From positions 1 to 11,882 of the forward strand of contig CAIWRE010000050.1 of NCBI GenBank assembly GCA_903914985.1: a stretch of DNA of 11,882 bases, in the 5' to 3' direction. Below, one piece after another: positions 7,901 to 11,882 of the stretch. The stretch is from an uncultured beta proteobacterium (GTDB lineage: Bacteria > Pseudomonadota > Gammaproteobacteria > Burkholderiales > Burkholderiaceae_C). Position 1 is the first letter of the stretch. Every line of letters starts with the position of its first letter. Both the position numbers and the translations under genes were made by a program. A model generated the notes under the pieces. It did no database searches and had not been told where the DNA came from. It saw only the letters and a program-made list of their open reading frames with translations.

Positions 7901-10097
7901 CCGCTTCGGCCGATTTCTCGATGGCGTCTGCCAACTCAGCAGCACCGAGCACCATGTCAATCGTGGCCATGGTCAGACCAAAGGTGGCCGTCGTCAGGTC
8001 GTAAATCAGCCAGAAGTTGACGGGCAAGCCATTGCTACCGTTACCACCGATACCGCCGTTGTTACCACGACCACCCGTGTTGTCGGCAGCAACCTGACCG
8101 CGGGTGCCGGCAAAGCCTTCCGAGTCATTGAAGAAGCTGTCGTTGAAGCTGGCGCTGTAACCGGAGCTGCCGGTGCTGTTGCTTCCGACGTTACCAATAC
8201 CATTCATATTGCCGCCGTAAGTCATGGGCGACAACAAACGGAAGCTCTCCACCATGTTCGACGTGGGTGCTGCGGACAGGTTCAGCGTCACCGAGGTCAC
8301 AACACCGCCGGTCCTGTTGATGGTCACGCCACTGACCGAGGTGCCTTGGTTGAAGGTGTTACCCGCCACCACACGGCCCGACAGCAAAGCGATAATTTGC
8401 GCGTCCGTCTTACCGGCTGCATTGAACGGCACGGTAATGGCGTTGCCGCTGACCGAACCAGCGGCCGTCTTGAGCGACAGACCTGCGCTGGGGTTGTAGT
8501 AAGCGGACAAGTACTGACCCACTGAGCTACCCGTCGGAGTCACGGTCACGACATCGCCAGAAACGCTGGCCACCGTTCCCTGAAACACCGTTCCACTGCT
8601 GCCTGGCACATACACCAATTGACCCACGGAGAATTTGGAAACCGCATTGGGCACGCGCAAAGAGTTCGTGTTGGCTCCGCCGACCAAGGGGTTTTCGATT
8701 ACTTGGAGGTCGGTCACGCCCGAGGCAATCACGTCGCCTGTGAGCGTCGCGGTGCGACCACTGACCGATTGAATGACGGCCGATTTAGTTACGTTGTTCT
8801 CAGTCCAAGTCACGGTCGATCCCGCCACCAAGCGCGCATCGCCGGGCACGGTGATGCGGTTTTGGCCGCCGCTGTTGTCGGCGGTAAATGCAACCGCCTT
8901 GAAGGTGGGCTGCTTGATCACGTCCACGTAGGTCGAATCGCCCGAGATGGGCTTATCCAAAGTGAACGACTTCACTTTACCCACCAGAGTGTTGCGCGCA
9001 CCGGCCGCCTCATCTTCGGCGGCCGTGTAGTTCACAACCGAGACGATGGTGGCGACCTGGCTGGCGTAGGCGCCATTGGATGTGTTGGTACCAACCACCA
9101 CTTTGTCGCCCGCCACGACGCCGGTCAGCAATGCACGATTGTTGCTACCGACGATATCGACAGCCGCTTTGCCTTTCACAACCACGGACGTCTTGGTAAC
9201 AACGCCAGTGTCGGGGTCGGTGACGTCCACAAATATGTTGTAGGGTACAACCGCAAAAGCGTAGTTGACCGCCAAAGTGGACGTGCTTTGACCACCGGTA
9301 AGGCTGTAACCGGAGCGACCTGCGTTCGCTACGCCCGCAAGCACCTGGGTCGGGACCGTATCAACCACGACCGTGTCGTAGGTGAATGTGGTTGGCGTGT
9401 AAGTCGCAAGACTCTTGGCGGTGGCAGACACCGGAGCCGCCAATGTCACAGTAGTGAATCCAGCATCTGCACTAATGCTGCTGATCGAAGTCGTCGCTCC
9501 GTAGTTGTCAAAGGCCGCCACCGAGCCTTGGGTGAGGAAGGACGCCGACTTGTTGTCCACCGTCAACCTGTCCATGTTGTAACTGACCACGCCGTTGTTG
9601 ACGTAACGCGTCAACAAGGGCTGGTGGTTGTTGGTTTCAGCCACAGCGGCTGTATTCATCGGAATCGCGTTCAAGTAAGCCGTGGTGCTGGTGATGTTCA
9701 ACAACTGGTCCAAATAGGCCACCGGGGCCGCGCCGCCACCGGTACCACCCTGAGCGCGGTTGCTGACGAAGTCGGTGTTGATGACCGTCAAAGAAGAGCC
9801 GGAATCAACAAAGAATGCACCACCCAAACCCGCGCCGCCGCCGGAGCCTGCGCCACCGACCGTATTGAAGTTGTGGACCAAGGACTGCCCGTCCGTGGCG
9901 CTACCCAACACGAAATTGCTCGATCCCGTGACGATAAAGCCCGTACCCAGTGCACCGTTGATATCACCCGAAGCCGTTTGGGCACCCACATAGACCGATG
10001 CCGTACTCAACAAGGCCGATGCGAGCATCAGCGCTGCCACTTTGGTCAGGCGCATGGGTTGCTTGGGAGCGGAACGGCGGGCGTTATTTTTTTTCAT
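1932..10097 (-). CDS. Giant type V autotransporter (autotransporter-associated beta-strand repeat protein)
   Basis: 2721 residues from the ATG at 10097. Residues 1-40 form a signal peptide with a long basic n-region (MKKNNARRSAPKQPMRLTK) and a hydrophobic core ending near VGAQ. Then come a Gly-rich beta-helix start (80-122), about five small beta modules (178-624), a predicted helical segment (691-807), a Gly-rich stretch (809-920), autotransporter-associated beta-strand motifs (such as LVIFNGANTYSGNTILEGAT near 1015-1034 and LTLSGNQTFSGGLQVNGGTL near 1919-1938), a 25-unit array (1386-1861), further motifs to about 2300, a linker helix, and a barrel (about 2446-2721) ending YYMPF, the C-terminal Phe recognised by the outer-membrane insertion machinery. 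The passenger should be displayed on or released from the cell surface; its role (adhesion, aggregation or other) cannot be read from sequence. No protease or lipase active site was noticed. A TTG at 10166 in the same frame would precede the signal peptide and was not used. No Shine-Dalgarno is visible upstream of the ATG. Confidence 0.92.
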   Translation of the reverse strand: MKKNNARRSAPKQPMRLTKVAALMLASALLSTASVYVGAQTASGDINGALGTGFIVTGSSNFVLGSATDGQSLVHNFNTVGGAGSGGGAGLGGAFFVDSGSSLTVINTDFVSNRAQGGTGGGAAPVAYLDQLLNITSTTAYLNAIPMNTAAVAETNNHQPLLTRYVNNGVVSYNMDRLTVDNKSASFLTQGSVAAFDNYGATTSISSISADAGFTTVTLAAPVSATAKSLATYTPTTFTYDTVVVDTVPTQVLAGVANAGRSGYSLTGGQSTSTLAVNYAFAVVPYNIFVDVTDPDTGVVTKTSVVVKGKAAVDIVGSNNRALLTGVVAGDKVVVGTNTSNGAYASQVATIVSVVNYTAAEDEAAGARNTLVGKVKSFTLDKPISGDSTYVDVIKQPTFKAVAFTADNSGGQNRITVPGDARLVAGSTVTWTENNVTKSAVIQSVSGRTATLTGDVIASGVTDLQVIENPLVGGANTNSLRVPNAVSKFSVGQLVYVPGSSGTVFQGTVASVSGDVVTVTPTGSSVGQYLSAYYNPSAGLSLKTAAGSVSGNAITVPFNAAGKTDAQIIALLSGRVVAGNTFNQGTSVSGVTINRTGGVVTSVTLNLSAAPTSNMVESFRLLSPMTYGGNMNGIGNVGSNSTGSSGYSASFNDSFFNDSEGFAGTRGQVAADNTGGRGNNGGIGGNGSNGLPVNFWLIYDLTTATFGLTMATIDMVLGAAELADAIEKSAEAVLNLAADATPPVQATIGFVGINPVKLVVDAEAVAESITEVSNQIANTVKNSLGLAQAITDLALAITNLALWHDKLNGGLAGLGGDGGSGGSASSGADFFGGGAGGAGGNGGAGALSISDGGTGGDGGSGGAGGFGAGGGAGGAGGAAGANGHSVAGGAGGGGQGGFGAGSGADGDGMFGGGGSGLGGSIFVRDGGTLVIQGNAHFLRNYVAGGSTVSQFGTAGGAAGTDLFIMKGSNVRFEPGRGNVIQFDGTIADDSAATDGGYQYAAGDGADVHIGGAGGLVIFNGANTYSGNTILEGATLTALVGVGVNELSLIRFNGSGTMLNGNDLRNNTVTSTLSLASVGTFLLQEDYVRRVGLDPSETAWTGTGGFASGLVEGVTVNLGALNEPGRGQQLVWGFDGFFVQSDRDTTGAAVQGVLTFGSEQSLGAVRFTNSVELDGNVGRIAVYNNGNLATSQATLSGNWTNTNGTGSMLIVGDSSGSHYDGTLFMTGQNSLDTVVVAGGTLSTFNADGDAGKLFKTTSDLYVLADVRNTGAVTRLHLFSNEVLNSVSVLGGGLVATTQSLTTVGNLLNLGQMFVLGSHYEELLANMNPEQRAAFTATVGMNYLPEGYSDWNGQLTVGASLNNVGYVFQAGDVRAGSLYNDGMWVGAGNLTVDGYIGNYGSMSLKGDLSSSQDLENDGYLALTGNLRVARDFSNYAPLVIVGNTNIGHNFVNSAGANITGNLLVGNDLNNSNVLVALQVTGDTAVTGNVRNSGNMSLTGGVFVGGNLENSGDISISGNTRVNGNVTNAALANIGYTGNFWAVGDLTNNGGFYGQRGATTVGGNLNNASGATLALETSLEVGGYAQNSGYFTVIGDTSIGANLINSGTMRLTGAVQVGGLLRNTNRLTVVGNTSVVSDLINTSAGNLDLTGDLAVGGELNNNGILTKRGNASVTGSLTNSSTGTLSLTGGNLTVHGSASNSNLLSVVGNTTVDGNLTNTSTGTLNLSGGNLVVGGDLSNSYRLNSVGDTTVGGNLTNASTGTVSLSGGNLAVTGNLSNNNLFAMVGSTTVRGNLSNSSTGSMGLAGDVGVTGTLTNSGGLVLQGNTTVTGNVSNTGTGVLAQSGNFTTAANLSNNGFWGFRGLTQQVTANTLTGSGTFCLSTASNCVGGTAQTVTLSTAVNSTFAGTFAGAGSLIKTGDSVLTLSGNQTFSGGLQVNGGTLIAGGTMNDALDIVVGTGGTYQVNMTDTVRSVINNGNHSVILNGDLTTTAGFANNGRLVANGDMVVNGANTTWERTLNAGTGFTGTADATVAIATDTIFHLAQAGDSTYLGSFARGNNASALVKEGAGTLTVTGPVDLRYVTVGAGALVLGAANILSTDSIVDVKLNASLSLVTGNQTIAQLLGLGTVNLNANNLTIQHGGNFAGAITGTGQVVVDSGTLNVAGTINSPNSPFTVKNGATTSWANSGSLTVKDLQVDAGGTLTMGTNSSSTAAVNVTNGLVQIAGDLRGSGSFWGNAFIRNGGRLAPGYSPGMLTFNDGLTLDSGSTAILELATTGTTAGTDFDRVNIGSGKALTINPNAVLQIKAFGSYNNGDLAMGDVRKVFAFDAGKITGTFGSASMLDSSSAVVPTAHVALNLATGSVVGFGGRTLADVAATATSTNDRAVFNGLLKSTTGGVGQFYGGQFVERLTSAIQAGGSTRAAFNAYNPELYQSLSDVSQDAAQSAMPAWKLGYMGKDAFMAFVGNSTKATNSSDDHQAFGTNLTSSNVGVVRALGDVNLMLTVGNVSAKTEAGAFSGSGNGMNASASLMGRVASMEGTAWHVGLGLSSLKMDGARTSYGTDFRYNSVGVQSRLAQVGLESKRGFGTSGYVMGRTSLGFGSTSRDVINETGSTLDAMSLKAVATSYTLFDGAGELGAKLSSTTDWYGSLGLQSASTSNQLSASFDNNQAQVTVDAASALNLNSKVMTGLRYRGEKGSTFEAAVGTTRSWDGKSNPQANVTYYMPF
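1935..2762 (-). other. Autotransporter beta-barrel domain (residues about 2446-2721)
   Basis: From AWKLGYMGKDAFMAFVGNS to the C-terminal YYMPF the protein shows alternating polar and hydrophobic strands of 8-12 residues with aromatic ends, such as WHVGLGLSSLKMD, YVMGRTSLGFG, and WYGSLGLQSAS. The length of about 276 residues fits the 12-stranded translocator domain of classical autotransporters. The segment just before it (VERLTSAIQAGG through AYNPELYQSLSDVSQDAAQ) is likely the linker helix that passes through the barrel pore. The last residue is Phe, as expected for outer-membrane barrels. Confidence 0.85.
4515..5942 (-). repeat. 25 tandem protein repeats of about 19 residues (autotransporter residues 1386-1861)
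   Basis: Aligning on G-N-x-x-V then G-x-L-x-N gives 25 consecutive units of 18-21 residues, filling 476 residues (mean about 19). A typical unit reads GNTTVDGNLTNTSTGTLNLS. From unit 4 on, two types alternate: one with Thr at position 3 (GNTxV, GDTxV; once Ala) and one with a hydrophobic residue there (GNLxV, GAVxV, GNFxA). The true period is therefore about 39 residues. At DNA level a 30-base block at 4822-4851 recurs at 4939-4968 with 28 of 30 bases identical, and diverged copies lie at 4705 and 5056, giving a period of exactly 117 bp. The pattern fits a right-handed beta-solenoid in which two rungs form one repeat; the fold is inference. Confidence 0.85.
7338..7673 (-). repeat. Gly-rich low-complexity stretch (autotransporter residues 809-920)
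   Basis: About 60 of 111 residues are Gly by my count, arranged as GGxGGx steps (GGDGGSGG, GGAGGAGGNGGAG, GGAGGGGQGG) with Ala, Ser, Asp and Asn between. At DNA level it is a run of imperfect GCC/ACC-rich repeats read on the + strand. Such stretches are common in large surface proteins and may act as a flexible or polyglycine-helix spacer. It ends in GLGGSIFVRDGG, where the beta-helix pattern resumes. A shorter stretch of the same kind (GGRGNNGGIGGNGSNG, residues 675-690) lies on the other side of the helical segment. Confidence 0.8.
7677..8027 (-). other. Predicted helical segment inside the passenger (autotransporter residues 691-807)
   Basis: In contrast to the Gly/Asn/Thr-rich beta sequence around it, this segment is rich in Ala, Leu, Ile and Glu with heptad-like spacing: MVLGAAELADAIEKSAEAVL, then VAESITEVSNQIANTV and LGLAQAITDLALAITNLALW. 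It begins with a hydrophobic stretch (LPVNFWLIYDL). It lies exactly between two Gly-rich runs, as if inserted as a cassette. I do not recognise a family. A coiled coil or amphipathic helical hairpin on the surface is the likely reading. Confidence 0.6.
8226..9566 (-). repeat. About five degenerate small beta modules (autotransporter residues 178-624)
   Basis: Modules of about 58-87 residues share an opening strand (ITV or LRV), a turn with GxxV (LVAGSTVTW, FSVGQLVYV, VVAGDKVVV), a strand pair ending in V-x-G plus a short strand (IQSVSGRTATLTG, VASVSGDVVTVTP) and a closing strand ending near Pro. Approximate limits are 178-235, 311-397, 413-470, 478-536 and 553-624. Modules three and four are the clearest pair; the first and the last are weaker. 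Similar short beta modules occur in many large bacterial surface proteins. The function is unknown. Confidence 0.5.
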
Positions 10098-10479
10098 AGG
10101 TGGTACCAACTTTGCAACGATAAATGTCAAACAAGCGGCGTCACTGCTTGCCAGAAAAGCAAGCAATCACACCTCAAAAATTCGGGGAACAAGCCCCCAC
10201 GCACCAAAAAAGCGCAGGAGTCCACTGATATCAATCAAGCAGTTGCAATACTTTACACTAATTTGTTAAAAAATTCGACGAAATCGTTGCTTGGCAAGAA
10301 TGAAAAGTGGCGAAATCACCAACAGGGCGCATGGGAAAATCCGTACATAGATGTATGTTTCAGCACGCAAGGTGAGCCACGCAAACTGTGGGCCCAAAGG
10401 CAAGGTGTCACCTTCGGACCGGGTACCGCTCAGGCGTGTAGTCGTTGACGGTACGCGGGCATGTGCTTTACAGGCCTTG

Positions 10480-10508
10480 GCCAATGGAATTGGCATGATG
10501 CGGATAAT
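10480..10508 (+). promoter_or_regulatory. Possible operator and -10 box for the TctC-type gene
   Basis: A perfect inverted repeat GCCAAT-GGA-ATTGGC (10480-10494) is followed eight bases later by GATAAT (10503-10508), which matches the -10 consensus at five of six positions and lies 35 bases before the ATG. The best -35 candidate, TTGGCC at 10477-10482, has a 20-base spacer, which is too long for a good sigma-70 promoter. The palindrome overlaps where a regulator could act. The call is tentative. Confidence 0.3.
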
Positions 10509-10532
10509 GGGCCCGCTCGATCAATCCATCAC

Positions 10533-10538
10533 GAGGGG
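10533..10538 (+). promoter_or_regulatory. Ribosome binding site of the TctC-type gene
   Basis: GAGGGG lies five bases before the ATG at 10544, a good Shine-Dalgarno match that fixes this start. It stands out because none of the three genes on the opposite strand has such a site. Confidence 0.7.
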
Positions 10539-10543
10539 ACCGC

Positions 10544-11542
10544 ATGAACCAGCCTTCCATCAACCGCCGTCGCTTGCTTTTGCAAGGTGGCGCTGCGTCA
10601 CTCGCAACCGTTCCGGCCTTTGGCGCTTGGGCCCAGCAGGCCTGGCCAACCAAACCCTTGCGGCTGGTGGTTCCGTTTGCGCCCGGGGGTAGTTCAGAAA
10701 TTGTTGCCCGTGCAGTCGCCGGCGAATTGGCCAAGACCATAGGGCAGAACGTGTATGTGGATAACAAGCCGGGGGCCGCGGGCAACATTGCCATGCAGGA
10801 GGTGGCCAATTCCACAGACGAACACACCCTGATCCTCGGACATATCGGCACCCTGGCGGTCAACCCGTTCATTTTCCCGAAGCTGCCCTACGACCCCTTG
10901 AAAGACTTTGCCCCGATCACGCTGGTGTCCAAGGTGCCCAGCCTGTACGTGGTGCATCCGGATGTTCCGGTCAAAAACATCAAGGAGTGGGTGGCATACG
11001 CCAAGGCGCGACCGGGCCAATTGAACTATGGCACGGCGGGCAACGGCAGCGCGGGGCATCTTGCATTTGAATACCTCAAGATGGTGAGTGAAACCTTCGT
11101 GCTGCATGTGCCCTACCGCGGCACCGGCCCCATGCTGACCGACCTCCTGGCGGGCCGGCTGCAAGCGGCCTCGGTAGGCGCACCGGCCCTGCTGCAGTTC
11201 ATCAAGGCCGGCAAGCTGCGTTGCATCGGCACCGGCACAGCCCAACGCCTGCCGGCGCTGCCCGACGTGCCAACGGTCGCAGAGCAAGGCTATAAAGGTT
11301 TCGAAATGACACAGTGGTACGGGCTCCTGGCACCCTCCCACTGGCCGCGCCCCAACATTTTGAAACTGGAAGCCGAGTCGATCAAAGCCACGCGCAGCAC
11401 GCTCATTTCTGAAAAGCTGGCGCAAGAGACTGCGCTGGCGGTGGGCAATTCGGCAGCTGAATTTGGTGTATTCATCCGTGCAGAGCAGGCACGCTGGAAG
11501 CCGGTCATCGCACGCGCAGAAATCAAACCTGACGGCGCATAA
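10544..11542 (+). CDS. Tripartite tricarboxylate transporter substrate-binding protein (Bug/TctC family)
   Basis: A complete 332-residue protein, the usual length for Bug/TctC periplasmic binding proteins. The N-terminus NRRRLLLQGG followed by a hydrophobic stretch ending AWAQ (residues 7-31) is a twin-arginine (Tat) signal peptide. Family motifs follow in order: WPTKPLRLVVPFAPGG (34-49), the ENKPGAAGN-like VDNKPGAAGN (72-81), YDPLKDFAPITLV (116-128), LNYGTAGNGSAGHLAFEYLK (160-179), VPYRGTGPMLTDLLAGRL (189-206), and LPALPDVPTVAEQGY (236-250). Bug proteins bind small carboxylates or related compounds; the ligand cannot be told here. The segment after the LLAGRL motif (QAASVGAPAL) departs from the common VDxMFD form. 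No membrane subunits (TctA/TctB) are next to it, so it is an orphan, as is common in Burkholderiales, and may serve as a sensor or share a transporter coded elsewhere. Confidence 0.92.
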   Translation: MNQPSINRRRLLLQGGAASLATVPAFGAWAQQAWPTKPLRLVVPFAPGGSSEIVARAVAGELAKTIGQNVYVDNKPGAAGNIAMQEVANSTDEHTLILGHIGTLAVNPFIFPKLPYDPLKDFAPITLVSKVPSLYVVHPDVPVKNIKEWVAYAKARPGQLNYGTAGNGSAGHLAFEYLKMVSETFVLHVPYRGTGPMLTDLLAGRLQAASVGAPALLQFIKAGKLRCIGTGTAQRLPALPDVPTVAEQGYKGFEMTQWYGLLAPSHWPRPNILKLEAESIKATRSTLISEKLAQETALAVGNSAAEFGVFIRAEQARWKPVIARAEIKPDGA

Positions 11543-11574
11543 CGCGTTTTTTGGCGTTGCCTCATCTAATACGC

Positions 11575-11650
11575 GTCTCCAGCGCACTGCTATTTGCGCT
11601 TATTGAAAATAGGTATGCGCTACGACGGCGTAGCGGCAATTCCTGGAGAC
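11575..11650. repeat. Structured inverted-repeat element (three-way-junction-like)
   Basis: An 8-bp outer inverted repeat, GTCTCCAG (11575-11582) and CTGGAGAC (11643-11650), encloses two smaller ones: CTATTT/AAATAG (11590-11595 and 11607-11612) and CGCTACG/CGTAGCG with a four-base ACGG loop (11618-11635). Together they could fold into a three-armed structure in DNA or RNA. It lies 32 bp past the binding-protein stop in a gene-free gap. It could be a small dispersed, non-autonomous repeat or an mRNA 3'-end structure. No T-run follows, so it is not a standard terminator. Confidence 0.5.
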
Positions 11651-11695
11651 CCCGAACGAATTGAGGGCCGCAGCGTCATTCCGTGGATTTTTAAA

Positions 11696-11726
11696 GTGTG
11701 TCTTGGAATATATCTACAAGACACAC
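11696..11726. other. Perfect 10-bp inverted repeat near the tRNA terminator
   Basis: GTGTGTCTTG (11696-11705) and CAAGACACAC (11717-11726) are exact reverse complements around an 11-base AT-rich spacer containing ATATAT. On the - strand it lies just after the tRNA terminator and is followed by TTTAAAAATCC, so it could be a weak backup terminator. It could also be a protein-binding site or a remnant of a mobile element end. Confidence 0.5.
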
Positions 11727-11733
11727 CAGAAAG

Positions 11734-11766
11734 AAAAAACCCTTATAAATCAAAGATTTATAAGGG
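11734..11766 (-). terminator. Intrinsic terminator of tRNA-Ser
   Basis: Read on the - strand, CCCTTATAAATC pairs perfectly with GATTTATAAGGG (12 bp) around a TTT loop and is followed directly by six T's (the A-run 11734-11739). It starts six bases past the tRNA CCA end, so it ends a transcript carrying only this tRNA or with this tRNA last. Confidence 0.93.
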
Positions 11767-11771
11767 CCTTC

Positions 11772-11864
11772 TGGCGGAAACGGAGGGATTCGAACCCTCG
11801 ATGAGGCTCTACACCCCATACTCCCTTAGCAGGGGAGCACCTTCGGCCACTCGGTCACGTTTCC
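11772..11864 (-). tRNA. tRNA-Ser (anticodon GCT)
   Basis: A class II tRNA of 93 nt including an encoded CCA (11774-11772). The acceptor stem is GGAAACG/CGTTTCC with discriminator G. The anticodon stem CTCCC/GGGAG holds the loop CTGCTAA, giving anticodon GCT (11830-11828), which reads serine codons AGC and AGT. The long variable arm typical of tRNA-Ser pairs ATGGGG with CCTCAT including one G-U pair. The T arm is GAGGG-TTCGAAT-CCCTC. All parts look intact, so it should be functional. Confidence 0.97.
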
Positions 11865-11872
11865 AATCCTCG

Positions 11873-11878
11873 GATTAT
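11873..11878 (-). promoter_or_regulatory. Likely -10 box of the tRNA-Ser promoter
   Basis: Read on the - strand, CATAAT (five of six -10 consensus bases) lies eight bases before the mature tRNA 5' end. This would give a very short leader for RNase P to remove. The -35 box would lie beyond the window edge, so the promoter cannot be confirmed. Confidence 0.4.
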
Positions 11879-11882
11879 GTCA

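Larger units (their letters stand above)
10098..10543. other. Divergent intergenic region, no convincing gene
   Basis: These 446 bp separate the divergent autotransporter and binding-protein genes and must hold both promoters. An AT-rich patch at about 10240-10285 is the most promoter-like part. On the - strand a perfect TTGACA (10130-10125) lies 27 bases before the autotransporter ATG, but no -10 box follows at the right distance. Small inverted repeats include TGCTTG/CAAGCA (10145-10165), TACAT/ATGTA (10344-10355), and AAGGTG-T-CACCTT (10402-10414). The short open frames here have no recognisable product. Confidence 0.6.

Noticed and set aside
6525..8525. A 666-codon open frame on the + strand opposite the autotransporter
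   Set aside because: It lies wholly antisense to a clearly coding gene. Its product is a low-complexity mirror of the Gly/Asn/Thr codons with no recognisable domain. Stops are rare here because of GC-rich, repetitive coding on the other strand.
10098..10166. Longer autotransporter start at TTG 10166
   Set aside because: It adds 23 residues with a second hydrophobic stretch before a typical basic signal-peptide start (MKKNNARR) at ATG 10097.
8619..10448. A 609-codon open frame on the + strand opposite the autotransporter N-terminus and leader
   Set aside because: It is mostly antisense to the passenger, runs across the promoter region, and shows no family motif. The same holds for the 360-codon frame at 3987-5069.
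10266..10496. A 76-codon frame on the - strand in the intergenic region
   Set aside because: No recognisable product, no good ribosome binding site, and it overlaps the AT-rich, promoter-like patch and the candidate operator.
11541..11558. AACGC/GCGTT hairpin with T's as terminator of the binding-protein gene
   Set aside because: The T-run lies in the loop, not after the stem, and the stem has only five pairs.
11575..11650. tRNA or tRNA-like gene (76 nt with a closing stem)
   Set aside because: No T-loop motif, no anticodon arm of the right size and no CCA end on either strand; only the length is similar.

Overview
The window looks like chromosomal DNA of a Gram-negative betaproteobacterium, most likely Burkholderiales and perhaps Comamonadaceae. 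This rests on gene content: a Bug/TctC-type solute-binding protein, a type V autotransporter ending in Phe, and an acyl-CoA dehydrogenase, in GC-rich DNA with a proteobacterial tRNA-Ser. The family-level placement is inference.

Layout from left to right. (1) The 3' end of an acyl-CoA dehydrogenase gene on the + strand (1-257), closed by a strong two-way terminator (278-314). (2) A three-gene block on the - strand, read from right to left: a very large autotransporter (10097-1932, 2721 residues), a small periplasmic parvulin-like peptidyl-prolyl isomerase (1856-1173) and a SapC-family protein (1160-429). A strong hairpin (1885-1915) separates the autotransporter from the two small genes, which are 12 nt apart. 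(3) A divergent intergenic region of 446 bp (10098-10543) with no convincing gene. (4) A Tat-exported tripartite tricarboxylate transporter (Bug/TctC) binding protein on the + strand (10544-11542). (5) A gene-free tail (11543-11771) with two inverted-repeat structures and the intrinsic terminator of a tRNA. (6) tRNA-Ser(GCT) on the - strand (11772-11864), with a likely -10 box just before the window ends.

The autotransporter gene fills about two thirds of the window. From its N-terminus it encodes: a signal peptide; a short beta-helix start; about five tandem small beta modules; a predicted helical segment lying between two Gly-rich stretches; autotransporter-associated beta-strand motifs; an array of 25 units of about 19 residues in which two unit types alternate; more beta-strand motifs; and a C-terminal beta-barrel of about 276 residues. 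The export path (signal peptide, passenger, barrel) is clear. The surface function of the passenger is not.

The most interesting idea is that the autotransporter, the PPIase and the SapC-family protein form one surface-protein module: a giant exported fibre-like protein, a periplasmic folding factor and a SapC protein of unknown function. This is inferred from order, strand and spacing; the sequence alone does not show that they act together.
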